38,168 bases of DNA, from NCBI GenBank assembly GCA_019119975.1, contig DWVZ01000164.1, forward strand, positions 1-38,168, in the 5' to 3' direction. A program made the position numbers and the translations under genes. Source of the DNA: Candidatus Blautia merdavium. GTDB taxonomy: Bacteria > Bacillota > Clostridia > Lachnospirales > Lachnospiraceae. Shown here piece by piece: positions 18,342-26,975 of this stretch. Positions within the stretch are counted from its first letter, which is position 1. Each line of letters opens with the position of its first letter. The notes under the pieces were generated by a model, which did no database searches, was not told the DNA's origin, and saw only the letters and a list, made by a program, of their open reading frames with translations.

Positions 18342-18570
18342 AGGATCCTCCTGTTGTTCTCTTTTTGTGATCGTCTTTCCTGTTTTCTCATGTTTTTCAT
18401 TTTCAAATTTATTATACCGGAACTTTTCCCGGGGCTCAATTTTCGTTTTTCTATGTTTAATGCACAAATTCTAGGACTGTAAATTTTGACTGTAAATTTT
18501 CCATTAGACTGCATTCCTGGATTTTCCGGCTTTTTCTTTTTCCTGCGCCAGGCATGGCTTTGACAGAGCA
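18342..18570 (-). promoter_or_regulatory. Regulatory region before the GH38 operon
   Basis: A 400-base stretch without a gene lies between GH125 and GH38; this is its GH38-proximal part. TTGAGC (18434-18439) and TATAAT (18411-18416) are 17 bases apart on the minus strand, a good promoter. A near-palindrome, CCGGAACTTTTCCCGG, lies between the boxes (18417-18432). Upstream come TGCACAAATTCTAG (18461-18474), shared with the transporter promoter, and a perfect 13-base tandem repeat (18475-18500). The shared motif also contains TTGTGC, which with a poor GAAAAT box 17 bases on could be an alternative promoter. The arrangement suggests an activator binding as a dimer upstream of RNA polymerase. Confidence 0.6.
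18475..18500. repeat. Perfect 13-base tandem repeat, likely regulator site
   Basis: GACTGTAAATTTT occurs twice head to tail with no spacer, about 60 bases upstream of the TATAAT box of the GH38 promoter. A related TGTAATTTTT occurs in the transporter promoter near 10905. Tandem direct half-sites are typical of AraC-family regulators, though the 13-base period is shorter than the roughly 21 bases common in that family. Confidence 0.6.
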
Positions 18571-18571
18571 A

Positions 18572-18638
18572 AACACGGCCGCCTCAGGGAACAGACAAGT
18601 TTTCATACCAGCTTGTCTGTCCTTGCAGCAGCCGTGTT
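18572..18638 (-). terminator. Nested hairpin, probable terminator after GH125
   Basis: An outer 8-base stem (AACACGGC with GCCGTGTT) encloses a perfect inner 9-base stem (ACAGACAAG, 18591-18599, with CTTGTCTGT, 18612-18620). On the minus strand the outer stem runs into only four T residues, so it is a weak classic terminator. Its place about 100 bases past the GH125 stop supports a termination role. Confidence 0.5.
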
Positions 18639-18742
18639 CTCGTTCTATGCAATCTGTTTTTATCTAATTTCCATATAATATGGATGATATGGTCTTTTCT
18701 CGCGGCATGTCCCTCTTCCGGAACATGTCTGCGCCTGAAAGC

Positions 18743-20029
18743 TTATCTCTCCAGACGGTATCCGAAGCAGTCCAGAAATAATTCTGAGTACATCGCATTT
18801 GCCCAGGAGAACCATTCTCTGGTGTACCTGGTATCATCGTCCGCATGGAAGCCTTCGTGCATGACGCCCTTGCCGCCTGTGGTAGCTGCCATATTCTTCA
18901 GGATCCTGAATTTTTCTTCTTCTGTCTTGCTGGTCAGCCCCTGCATTGCCATGGCAATGTGCCAGATGTAGCTGGACGGGGTATGGGGGCTGCCGATGCC
19001 GCTGGCTTTTTCCCCTTCATAATAGAAAGGATTGGCACTGCTAAAGATCAGCTTTCTGGTGTTTTCCGCAATATCCGGATCTGCCGGATAACCCAGGTAA
19101 TCCATAGCCAGAAGGCTTGGCACATTGGCATCGTCCATCAGATTGTACATGCCGTATCCGTCTGCCTCATAAGCATAGACCAGACCGAATTCATCGGTAG
19201 CGGTCCGTCCTTCCTGCTCAATGGCGCTGTGAACTTCCTCTTTCAGCGCCTTTGCCGCTGCTGCCATCTCCTCATCGCCGAAGATCGCTCTCTCGATCTC
19301 TTCCAGATATCCCAGCGCTACTACTGCAAACATATTGGAAGGGATCAGATAACCATAGGTGCAGGCGTCGTCGCTGGGACGGAAGCCGGACCAGATCAGC
19401 CCGGTGCCGGATTTTACCAGGGCGCCTTTTCCGCCTCTGGAAAGAGTATCTCTGTAGAAGCAGTTGCCTCTTAAGAACCGGTAAGCGGAGTCCTCCTCAT
19501 GATTCTGTTCGGTACGGAAGACTTCCAGGATCTTCTTTGCCCCTTCCTGGAAATCCCCTTCAAACTGTGTCAGACAGCCGGTATTTTTCCACAGCAGGTA
19601 TGCCAGCTGGATGGGATAGCACAGGGAATCCACTTCAAATTTTCTCTCCCATACCCAGGGATTCTGATCCGGGTCGTCCTTTTCCCAGCAGGCTCCGCTG
19701 GGGGAATCGTTGAACGCATTGGCATAGGGATCGATGCAGATGTACTTAAACTGTCTTCTCACAAGTCCGGAAATGATGGCGCAGATGTCCTCGTCTTCCT
19801 TTGCCAGAAAGATGTAGGGACGCAGCTGCGCTGCGGAATCCCTCAGCCACATAGCCGGGATGTCTCCTGTGATCACATGGGTAGTGCCATCGTCCATGCG
19901 CTTTACAGTGGTGTCCAGTGTATTGGTATAGCAGGTTACAAACAGCTCATATAAATCCGGGTAATCTTTTGCTTTTTCTTTTAAAGTATCCAGAAATTTT
20001 TTCATAGTTTCGGGCAGTTGTTTTTCCAT
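18743..20029 (-). CDS. GH125 exo-alpha-1,6-mannosidase
   Basis: A 428-residue cytoplasmic enzyme of glycoside hydrolase family 125, which removes non-reducing alpha-1,6-linked mannose, as found in N-glycans and fungal mannan. Family features are [18 protein letters not shown] at residues 55-72, the acid residue D220 in [14 protein letters not shown], and the base E392 in MHEGFHADD. These fit the D220/E393 pair known from the Clostridium perfringens enzyme. There is no signal peptide. The ATG follows GAGGAGGAAG with good spacing. The gap to the upstream sulfatase gene is 117 bases, so it may have its own promoter or be the last gene of that operon. With GH38 and GH2 it completes removal of the mannose part of an N-glycan. 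Confidence 0.94.
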   Translation of the reverse strand: MEKQLPETMKKFLDTLKEKAKDYPDLYELFVTCYTNTLDTTVKRMDDGTTHVITGDIPAMWLRDSAAQLRPYIFLAKEDEDICAIISGLVRRQFKYICIDPYANAFNDSPSGACWEKDDPDQNPWVWERKFEVDSLCYPIQLAYLLWKNTGCLTQFEGDFQEGAKKILEVFRTEQNHEEDSAYRFLRGNCFYRDTLSRGGKGALVKSGTGLIWSGFRPSDDACTYGYLIPSNMFAVVALGYLEEIERAIFGDEEMAAAAKALKEEVHSAIEQEGRTATDEFGLVYAYEADGYGMYNLMDDANVPSLLAMDYLGYPADPDIAENTRKLIFSSANPFYYEGEKASGIGSPHTPSSYIWHIAMAMQGLTSKTEEEKFRILKNMAATTGGKGVMHEGFHADDDTRYTREWFSWANAMYSELFLDCFGYRLER

Positions 20030-20146
20030 GATTTCTTCCTCCTCGATATTAAAGATCGGTTGCTGTCCTGACCTTATTTTACCAGTATTGGGGAGAAAAA
20101 AATAGTAGAAGAAGTATAGAAATTATGAAAATATCATGAAAATTTC
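20030..20146 (-). promoter_or_regulatory. Intergenic region before GH125, possible promoter
   Basis: The 117 bases between the sulfatase and GH125 genes are A/T-rich. On the minus strand TTTTCA and TATACT stand 18 bases apart, and a TAAAAT box occurs closer to GH125. The sequence ATTTTCAT is repeated in direct order near 20115-20140. None of this is decisive, and no strong terminator follows the sulfatase stop, so read-through into GH125 is possible. Confidence 0.35.
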
Positions 20147-21490
20147 TCAGGTCAGGGAGCGGTAATTGGGCGCGAAATTAATCTGCCAGTTTTCTTCCAG
20201 TTGGTTTCGCCAGGCGAGCGCCTGCTCTGTCAGCTCCCGGGTCAGCTCCGGCAGTTCCTCTGCCAGATTCCGGCTCTCTGACGGATCCTTGGACAGATCG
20301 GAAAGAAATACCGGGTCCTGTATGCCCTCCCCTTCTTCCAGTACACCGTTTAATACCAGTTTGTAATCGCCTCTGCGCACGGCTGTCTGTTCCTCCATCT
20401 CCCAGAAGATCTCCCGGTGGGGCGAAGACGCGCCCTGGGTCATTACCTCCATGATGTCCCTGCCATCCAGTTCATAGTCCCCGGGATTTCCCCCTGCTTC
20501 CTTCAGAAGTGTCGGGAAAATATCCATGGCGCCGCAGGGCTCATGAATCACCTGGTTTCCCGGAACCTTTCCCGGATAAGAGAAAATCCCGGGAACACGG
20601 ATGCCGCCTTCAAACAGGCTGTACTTATGCCCCTTCAGTCCGCCCGGCAGTCCGCCGTAATAAGGATCTTCCCTGCCGTCCATCCAGTTTCTGGACTCTC
20701 TGGAAGGTCCATTGTCACTCTGGTAAAAGATACAGGTATTCTCATAGATTCCCTGCCGCTTCAGTTCATCCACTATATCCCCCACCCCGTCGTCTACCGC
20801 GCTGATCATAGCTGCCATAACCTGACGGTCCCAGGGAAGGTGGGCAAAACGGTCCATATATTTCCTGGGTGCGTGCATGGGATAATGGGGCGCATTGTAT
20901 CCTACAAAGAGAAAAAACGGTTCCTCCTTCTGTCCGCATACCCGGATCCGCTCCACGGCTTTTCTCGTTACCAGATCTGTGAAATATTCTCCATTGTCAT
21001 AGATTTCCCGGTCATTCTCCCACAGGTCATGGGTGGGATTGGTGTGTCCGTCCGCCATTCCCCAATAGAAAATATGAGAATAATAATCAATGCATCCAGC
21101 CATAAATCCGTAAAAATAATCGTATCCATTCCGGTTTGGTCTGCATTCCTCTGCCAGTCCCAGATGCCACTTCCCTACCATATTGGTCTGATACCCCTCT
21201 TTTTTCAGGGCACTTGCCAGGGTGGGAACCTTCGGGGTCAGTCCGGATGCCTTTCTGTGACCTGCCAGGATGGCACGGACCCCTGCGTTTCCAGGATAAC
21301 GCCCGGTCATCAGACACGCTCTGGAAGGGGAGCACACCGGGCTTCCCGCATACCAGTCTGTAAACCGGACACCGCTTTTGGCAAGGCTGTCAATGTTGGG
21401 TGTCACAAAATCCGTATTTCCCATACAAGACAGATCCCCATACCCCTGGTCATCTGTCATAATCACAATAAAATTTGGTTTTTTCTCCAT
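20147..21490 (-). CDS. Type I sulfatase (Cys-type), second in operon
   Basis: A 447-residue sulfatase of the alkaline phosphatase fold. Metal-binding aspartates are D13 and D14 in IVIMTDDQGYGD. The active-site motif is C53-S-P-S-R, in which the cysteine must be turned into formylglycine by a radical-SAM maturase; none is encoded in this window. A QSDNGPSRES segment supplies further metal ligands. There is no signal peptide, so the enzyme acts inside the cell. The ATG at 21488-21490 has GAGGG eight bases upstream. An in-frame GTG at 21503-21505 overlaps the stop of the previous gene as GTGA and would add five residues. The substrate is not known; a sulfated sugar from mucin or N-glycans is suggested by the context. 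Confidence 0.93.
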   Translation of the reverse strand: MEKKPNFIVIMTDDQGYGDLSCMGNTDFVTPNIDSLAKSGVRFTDWYAGSPVCSPSRACLMTGRYPGNAGVRAILAGHRKASGLTPKVPTLASALKKEGYQTNMVGKWHLGLAEECRPNRNGYDYFYGFMAGCIDYYSHIFYWGMADGHTNPTHDLWENDREIYDNGEYFTDLVTRKAVERIRVCGQKEEPFFLFVGYNAPHYPMHAPRKYMDRFAHLPWDRQVMAAMISAVDDGVGDIVDELKRQGIYENTCIFYQSDNGPSRESRNWMDGREDPYYGGLPGGLKGHKYSLFEGGIRVPGIFSYPGKVPGNQVIHEPCGAMDIFPTLLKEAGGNPGDYELDGRDIMEVMTQGASSPHREIFWEMEEQTAVRRGDYKLVLNGVLEEGEGIQDPVFLSDLSKDPSESRNLAEELPELTRELTEQALAWRNQLEENWQINFAPNYRSLT

Positions 21491-21501
21491 GGTCTTTTCC
21501 C

Positions 21502-22983
21502 TCACAAATATTCCAAAAGCCCCAGTCTCTCATACTGCTCTGCCGGAGCGTCCTCCTGTTTCATAAGCCCTGTCAGCAGCCTGCACATCCTCGCCTCTGT
21601 CTCCGGATCCTCAAGAGGATGCTCCTGACCGGGATCCTGCGTCAGGTCAAAGAGCAGATTCCCATAGGCGAAAGCCGGGATACCGCACTGCGCAGGGATC
21701 CTGGGCACAGGCAGCTCTCCTGTGAATCTGCCGCCTTCTTTCAGCTCTGCCTGCATCAGCTCCTGCCTGCTGAAAAATCCGACCATACGGGAAGGCATCC
21801 AGGTATATTCATACAACGGCTGATTTTCCTTTCTGGCAGGGGCTCTCATATATACGTACCTGCCGTCTGTGACGCATACATGCGCCCCATGGATCCCGAA
21901 CAGCGCACCGTCTCTGATCTTTTTGTCCTCCCGGACGGTATCCTCCAGATCCTGCCCGGTCATCCGCTTTGGCACCTGGATGCCGAAGAAGTTCAGGATG
22001 GTCACCGGAAGGTCTACGGTCTGCACCAGCGCCGTTCTTCTCTCTCCTTGCTTCCCGCATCTGGGATCATAGATGAACAGCGGTGTATGCACGATCTCCT
22101 CATAAAGGGGCATATAATTCTTTGCCCAGTATCCATGCTCTCCCAGCAGATAACCGTGATCCGTATTGACGATCAGAAGAGTATCCTTCCACAGTCCATA
22201 CTCATCCATCCGATCCAGCACCTTCCCCAGCTGTTCATCACACATGGAAAGCAGCGCCGCATAGGCATATCTCGCTTCTTGAATTTCCTCCTCACTCTGC
22301 TGTACCGGAGCATAGTCGGGCCAGTCAAACCGTTTCCCGTGATATGCATGAGGATACAGCTTCCGAAATCGTTCATAGGAGAAGAAAGGCTCGTGAGGAT
22401 CAAAGGTTTCGATCTGCAGAAACCAGTTGTCCCGGTCCCGATTTGCCTCAAGAAACTCCAGTCCGGCGTCAAAGGTTCTCACCTGGGGATGACATCTTTC
22501 GTCCTCCAGGTACGTCCGGTTGATATTATCCTGGCAATACAGCTTTCCCCGATAACCCTGATGCTGGATCAGATTGGGATCCCGGTCCGGAAATTCCCCG
22601 GCAATACCTTTCCAGGGATCGCCCTCCTGCCCCCGGAATCCTTCCCAGGTACTGTAGCGGGTATGATAGGTGCTGCCTCCGTCTTCCCAATAATGGGTAT
22701 GGTCGCTTGCCAGATGGCTGTGGATCCCGTGCTCTTTCAAAATCTCCGGCATAGACAGATCAAAAGGCTCCATAGGTCCCCAGCTCCGATGCAGGAAATT
22801 GGTCCGCCCGGTATGCAGCTCTCTCCTTGCAGGCATACAGGGCAGGCTTCCTGCATAGCAATTTTCAAAGACCACACTGCGCCGAGCAAGTCTGCAGAAG
22901 TTGGGCGTCTTTGCAAAAACTGCGCCATAGCACTCCAGATAATCCCGGTTCAGAGAGTCAAACATGATCATAATCGACTTCAC
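21502..22983 (-). CDS. Type I sulfatase (Cys-type), first in operon
   Basis: A 493-residue sulfatase unlike its neighbour outside the core motifs. The active-site motif is C49-M-P-A-R in GSLPCMPARRELHTGR, again a Cys-type site needing formylglycine maturation. The N-terminus SIMIMFDSLNRDY has a single aspartate followed by Asn/Asp instead of the usual DD pair. INTDHGYLLGEHGYWAKN supplies the later metal ligands. There is no signal peptide. The start is GTG at 22981-22983, overlapping the stop of the upstream ATPase gene as GTGA and preceded by GGGGGA. The overlap implies translational coupling with the transporter. It could act on N-acetylhexosamine sulfate or another sulfated glycan, but the sequence alone does not say which. 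Confidence 0.92.
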   Translation of the reverse strand: MKSIMIMFDSLNRDYLECYGAVFAKTPNFCRLARRSVVFENCYAGSLPCMPARRELHTGRTNFLHRSWGPMEPFDLSMPEILKEHGIHSHLASDHTHYWEDGGSTYHTRYSTWEGFRGQEGDPWKGIAGEFPDRDPNLIQHQGYRGKLYCQDNINRTYLEDERCHPQVRTFDAGLEFLEANRDRDNWFLQIETFDPHEPFFSYERFRKLYPHAYHGKRFDWPDYAPVQQSEEEIQEARYAYAALLSMCDEQLGKVLDRMDEYGLWKDTLLIVNTDHGYLLGEHGYWAKNYMPLYEEIVHTPLFIYDPRCGKQGERRTALVQTVDLPVTILNFFGIQVPKRMTGQDLEDTVREDKKIRDGALFGIHGAHVCVTDGRYVYMRAPARKENQPLYEYTWMPSRMVGFFSRQELMQAELKEGGRFTGELPVPRIPAQCGIPAFAYGNLLFDLTQDPGQEHPLEDPETEARMCRLLTGLMKQEDAPAEQYERLGLLEYL

Positions 22984-24020
22984 CCTGCATCCCCCGCTTC
23001 CTGATAAATTCCTGCGTCCAGTTTCACATCTGCTTCTGTCTGGGCATTTTCATAGAGAAAACATTTGACTTTTCTCCTTCCCACCTGATAGACCGGCGGT
23101 TTCTGTGTCCTGCACCTTTCGGAAGCTTTGGGACATCGGGAAGAAAACGGGCACAGATTCATAGGACCGGTCAGATCAGGCAGGTCCTCTGAGGCATGGA
23201 TCTCCAGCTGCTCTTCTCGGAAAGGCTCCGGCGTGGAATTTAAAAGGAGAATAGTATAAGGGTGGAGAGGCTGCAGCAGCACATCCTCCATTTCCCCCTC
23301 CTCTACGCAGTTTCCCGCATAGATCACCACCATGCGGTCTGCCATATACCGTGCGCTTGCCAGATTGTGGGTGATGTACAGGTAGGTCAGTTTTTTCTTC
23401 TCTTTCAGCTCCATCATCAGGTTCATGATCTCGATTCCAATGGATACATCCAGCATGGAGGTGGGCTCATCTGCTACCATAATGGAAGGCTCTACTGCCA
23501 GCGCCCTGGCAATGACGATCCTCTGCCTCTGTCCTCCTGACAGCTGATTGGGATGCTTTTCCATGAAATCTGTCGGCGGTGTAAGACCCACCGTTTCAAA
23601 CAGCTCCTCCACCTTCCTTCGGACCTCCTTTTTGCTGATCCCGGGATTGTGAAGCTCTACAGCTCTTCCTACGATGTAGCTGACCTTGTGGGCAGGATTT
23701 AAAGAGCCGAATGGATCCTGGAAGATCATCTGTACCTTCCCCCTGAATTCCCGCTCCTTTTTCCTGGAAAGCTTTCCTGAGATTTCCTCTCCGTTGACAT
23801 AGATGTGTCCTTCTGTCACATCGTGGAGCCTGCAGAGCATCTTTGCCAGGGTGGATTTTCCGCAGCCGGACTCCCCCACCACTGCCAGGATCTCCCCTTC
23901 TTTGATTTCAAAGGAAATATCGTCCACGGCTTTCAGGGTAGAATGGCTGAACAGCCCTGTAGATTTGGTAAAATATTTCTTCACATGGTCGAATTTCACT
24001 GCTGTATTTTTCTCACTCAT
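22980..24020 (-). CDS. Oligopeptide/dipeptide-type ABC transporter ATPase (DppF/OppF-like)
   Basis: A 346-residue ATPase. Visible motifs are Walker A GESGCGKST (residues 49-57), signature LSGGQRQR, Walker B IMVADEPTSMLD, and the C-terminal extension typical of peptide-family ATPases (CPFSSRCPKASERC), whose cysteines can bind an iron-sulfur cluster. It powers the permease pair encoded upstream, together with the DppD-like ATPase. The ATG at 24018-24020 has AAGGGGG well placed. A GTG at 24027-24029 overlaps the previous stop but has the ribosome site directly against it. Its stop overlaps the GTG start of the first sulfatase. Confidence 0.93.
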   Translation of the reverse strand: MSEKNTAVKFDHVKKYFTKSTGLFSHSTLKAVDDISFEIKEGEILAVVGESGCGKSTLAKMLCRLHDVTEGHIYVNGEEISGKLSRKKEREFRGKVQMIFQDPFGSLNPAHKVSYIVGRAVELHNPGISKKEVRRKVEELFETVGLTPPTDFMEKHPNQLSGGQRQRIVIARALAVEPSIMVADEPTSMLDVSIGIEIMNLMMELKEKKKLTYLYITHNLASARYMADRMVVIYAGNCVEEGEMEDVLLQPLHPYTILLLNSTPEPFREEQLEIHASEDLPDLTGPMNLCPFSSRCPKASERCRTQKPPVYQVGRRKVKCFLYENAQTEADVKLDAGIYQEAGDAG

Positions 24021-24025
24021 TGCAG

Positions 24026-24994
24026 TCACCCCCTTAATTTATGACAGCAGGCACAGTAGTGCCCTTCACCGATCTTTTCAAATTCCGGCACCTTCTGTCT
24101 GCAGTCCTCCCTGACGGCAAAGCACCGGTCCGCAAAGAGACATCCCGGCGGAGGCGTGATCAGATCAGGAACACTGCCTCCGATGCCCTTCAGCTTCACT
24201 TTCGGACCCAGAAGAGAGGGGAAAGACTGCAGAAGTCCCTGGGTATAGGGATGTGCCGGCTGCTCCATCAGCTCCCGCACCGGAGCCGTCTCCACCATCT
24301 TCCCCGCATACATGATGGCGATCCTGTCGCACATCTGAAGCATCAAGGGCAGGTCGTGAGTGATAAATAAAATGGCAAATCCCATTTCGTTTTTTAACTG
24401 GATGATCCTGCGGATAATATTGTACTGGACCACCACATCCAGCGCCGTGGTAGGCTCATCAAAGATCACCAGATCCGGCTTCAGCGCCAGCGCCATGGCA
24501 ATGACGACTCTCTGGCGCATACCTCCGGAAAGCTCGTGGGGATACGCCTTTAGCCTTTTTGCATCAATATTCACCAAAGTCAGAAGCTTCTGCGCCCTCT
24601 TGACCGCCTCCTCCTTGGATACCGCTTCATTAGCAAGAATGGCATCCATCAGCTGGCTGCCGATGGTCACCACCGGATTCAGATTGTTCATGGCGCTCTG
24701 CAGCACCATGGAGGATTTCTCCCAGCGGAACACTCTCAGGTCTTCTTTTCCGAACATCAGCACATTTTTCCCCCGGAAATCGATCTCACCGGAAGCAATC
24801 CTGGCAGCGCCCTTTAGCAGGCGCATAACAGAAAAAGCAATGGTAGATTTCCCGCAGCCGGACTCGCCTGCCAGCCCGAAAAATTCTCCTTTATGTATGT
24901 CAAAGCTGACCTTGCTCACCGCATGTACTGCTCCTCTGTCAGCCTGGTATTCCACGCACAAATCCTTTACGGATAAAATAATCTCCTTCTCCAT
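24026..24994 (-). CDS. Oligopeptide/dipeptide-type ABC transporter ATPase (DppD/OppD-like)
   Basis: A 322-residue ATPase with Walker A GESGCGKST (residues 43-51), signature LSGGMRQR, Walker B LVIFDEPTTALD and the peptide-family C-terminal segment PPPGCLFADRCFAVREDC. It pairs with the DppF-like ATPase encoded next. AAAGGAGA lies seven bases before the ATG. It starts 17 bases after the DppC-like permease and is part of one unit with the permeases, the second ATPase and both sulfatases. Confidence 0.94.
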   Translation of the reverse strand: MEKEIILSVKDLCVEYQADRGAVHAVSKVSFDIHKGEFFGLAGESGCGKSTIAFSVMRLLKGAARIASGEIDFRGKNVLMFGKEDLRVFRWEKSSMVLQSAMNNLNPVVTIGSQLMDAILANEAVSKEEAVKRAQKLLTLVNIDAKRLKAYPHELSGGMRQRVVIAMALALKPDLVIFDEPTTALDVVVQYNIIRRIIQLKNEMGFAILFITHDLPLMLQMCDRIAIMYAGKMVETAPVRELMEQPAHPYTQGLLQSFPSLLGPKVKLKGIGGSVPDLITPPPGCLFADRCFAVREDCRQKVPEFEKIGEGHYCACCHKLRG

Positions 24995-25011
24995 GTCTGT
25001 CTCCTTTCTCC

Positions 25012-25893
25012 TTACAGGGATACGGCGCCGCCCCGGTCATTTGCATAAATGTCCAGGAAGGAATTCCCGATGAGCATAAAGCTGAATCCCAGCGTAGCAA
25101 TGCAGAATCCCGGCGGAAGCATCCAGTACCAGGCATTGTAAAGAATGGCATTGTTGTCAAAGGATACCGAGAGCATCTGCCCCCAGCTGATAAGGCTGGG
25201 ATCACCCAGTCCCAGAAAGCTTAAGGTCGCCTCTGTCAGCATCGCCTGTGTCACCACCATGACCATATTTGCCGTCACCACAGGGATAATATTGGGAAGG
25301 ATCTCTTTAAACATGATCTCCACGGTTCCCATTCCCTGCGCTTTCGCCGCGTCCACATATTCCCTCCTGGCTTCAGATAAGGTCTGAGAACGGATAGAAC
25401 GCGCCATCCACAGCCAGTTCAGCGCTCCGATGATCACGATTAGATTCACGATTCCCATACTGGGAAGAAAGGCTGCCAGGATGATCATAAAAGCAAGAGT
25501 CGGGATCACCAGAAAGACATCCACGATGCGCATCAGGATCTCTCCTGTCCTGCCGCCTTTATAGCCGGCAAGAAGCCCCACAAAAATTCCGATAAAGCTG
25601 GTAAGAAGTCCTGCCAGGATTCCCACAGATATGGTGACTCTGGCTCCATAGACCACCTGGGAAAATACATCCTGCCCGTAGCTGTTCACACCCAGCAGAT
25701 GCTCTGCCGAAGGTTTCTCCCAGGGGATAAAATCCATCTGCGTAGCTTCATAGGGAGCAATCACCGGAGCGAAAACTGCTACCAGTGTAAAGAAGAGAAG
25801 GATGGCGATTCCTGCTTTTGCCTTTGTATTTTTCAGCAGGTATTTTTCCAATACCAGATAGCTGTCGCTTTTCTGCTTTTTTTCTTTTTTCAT
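25012..25893 (-). CDS. Peptide-type ABC transporter permease (DppC-like)
   Basis: A 293-residue permease with a basic N-terminus, a first helix (AGIAILLFFTLVAVFAPVIAPYE), the family segment HLLGVNSYGQDVFSQVVYGAR and about five further helices. The cytoplasmic EAA-type loop is YVDAAKAQGMGTVEIMFKEILPNIIP. It forms the membrane channel with the DppB-like protein. A GGGGAGG ribosome site stands about ten bases before the ATG. In true peptide transporters the ligand is a di- or oligopeptide; here the sulfatases in the same unit suggest a sugar-containing ligand. Confidence 0.94.
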   Translation of the reverse strand: MKKEKKQKSDSYLVLEKYLLKNTKAKAGIAILLFFTLVAVFAPVIAPYEATQMDFIPWEKPSAEHLLGVNSYGQDVFSQVVYGARVTISVGILAGLLTSFIGIFVGLLAGYKGGRTGEILMRIVDVFLVIPTLAFMIILAAFLPSMGIVNLIVIIGALNWLWMARSIRSQTLSEARREYVDAAKAQGMGTVEIMFKEILPNIIPVVTANMVMVVTQAMLTEATLSFLGLGDPSLISWGQMLSVSFDNNAILYNAWYWMLPPGFCIATLGFSFMLIGNSFLDIYANDRGGAVSL

Positions 25894-25911
25894 ACTCTGT
25901 GCGCCTCCCCT

Positions 25912-26904
25912 CTAAGATAAAGAAACCCTTGGATCGATCAGCGGATAGATCAGATCTGCCAGGAAATTCATCGCCACTACACTGACCGCGATAATGGCAA
26001 AGCACCCCTGGATCAGCGGATAGTCATGGCTTAAAATAGCGTTCATGACCGTAAGACCAATCCCCGGATAGGAAAACACCAGCTCTGTGGCAATGGCGCC
26101 TCCCACCGCCTGTCCCAGGCTCAACATAAGACCTGTAAAAGAAGGCAGCAGTGCGTTTCTTAAGGCATATTTGGTCAGGATTTTTCCTTTTTTCAGCCCC
26201 TTTGCCTGTGCCAGCATGATATAGTCTTCCGAAAAAACCTGGAGGATATTGCTCCGCATCATAATCATTCGTCCTGCCAGAGATACGATCACCATGGAGA
26301 GCACCGGAAGGAAGGCATGGTAGGCGATATCCCCTGCCCGTGCCAGAAATCCTCCCGTCACCATAGCGTCCCGGGCATGCCCCATGGGAAACCATTCCAG
26401 ATAATATCCAAAAGCCATGACGATCAGCATCCCCACCCAGAAATAAGGGATGGACTGAATATAAAAAGAAGTGCCTACCACTGCATTGTCAAAGAAGGAT
26501 CCTTTCTTCAGTGCGCTTAAGGTCCCCAGGAACCAGGCGAGTGCAAAAGAAATCAGGATACTGGTAATGACAATCAGCAGCGTCCAGGGCATGGCGTCCA
26601 GAATGATGTCTTTGACAGGTGTCGGGAAATTCATATAAGAAACTCCCAGATTCCCGTGAAAAAGTTCCTTCATATACAGAAAATATTGTTCCAATATACT
26701 TTTATCCAGCCCGAACTGCTGTCTGACCAGCTCTGCGTACTCCAGCGAGCCCATCGCAGACTGGGAAGCCAGATATTCTGCCGGATCTCCGCCCATGCAT
26801 CTGGGCAGGAGGAAATTAATCGTCAATGCGATCCAGAGCGTAAAGACTGCACTGATCAGCCGCCTGATTACATATTTTAAATTAAGTCCTCGCAAATCAT
26901 TCAC
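25912..26904 (-). CDS. Peptide-type ABC transporter permease (DppB-like)
   Basis: A permease of about 330 residues. The N-terminus LKYVIRRLISAVFTLWIALTINFLLPR is the usual first helix of DppB/OppB proteins, and GDPAEYLASQSA follows. Several more helices and an EAA-type loop (YIMLAQAKGLKKGKILTKYALRNALLP) are visible. The frame is open 29 codons more, but those codons translate the 13-base hairpin after the binding-protein gene and are unlike any DppB. The GTG at 26902-26904 is taken as the start. A TTG at 26893-26895, with GGGGTGA before it, fits the ribosome-site spacing better and may be the true one. No ATG is available in the right place. Confidence 0.9.
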   Translation of the reverse strand: MNDLRGLNLKYVIRRLISAVFTLWIALTINFLLPRCMGGDPAEYLASQSAMGSLEYAELVRQQFGLDKSILEQYFLYMKELFHGNLGVSYMNFPTPVKDIILDAMPWTLLIVITSILISFALAWFLGTLSALKKGSFFDNAVVGTSFYIQSIPYFWVGMLIVMAFGYYLEWFPMGHARDAMVTGGFLARAGDIAYHAFLPVLSMVIVSLAGRMIMMRSNILQVFSEDYIMLAQAKGLKKGKILTKYALRNALLPSFTGLMLSLGQAVGGAIATELVFSYPGIGLTVMNAILSHDYPLIQGCFAIIAVSVVAMNFLADLIYPLIDPRVSLS

Positions 26905-26938
26905 CCCGCTTATAAAATGTCTGTTATTTTTTGAGAAA

Positions 26939-26975
26939 GGAAGGGAGATTTCCCATCCTGCAAAATCTCCCTTCC
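26939..26975 (-). other. Perfect hairpin between binding-protein and permease genes
   Basis: The 13-base arms GGAAGGGAGATTT and AAATCTCCCTTCC pair perfectly around an 11-base loop, beginning about 16 bases after the stop of the binding-protein gene. On the minus strand only TTTCTC follows, so termination would be partial. It probably raises binding-protein output relative to the downstream permeases and sulfatases. Confidence 0.7.

Noticed and set aside
20417-23004. Two long plus-strand frames (403 and 509 codons)
   Set aside because: They are antisense to the two sulfatases, which carry complete active-site motifs. They have no ribosome site and no recognisable domain.
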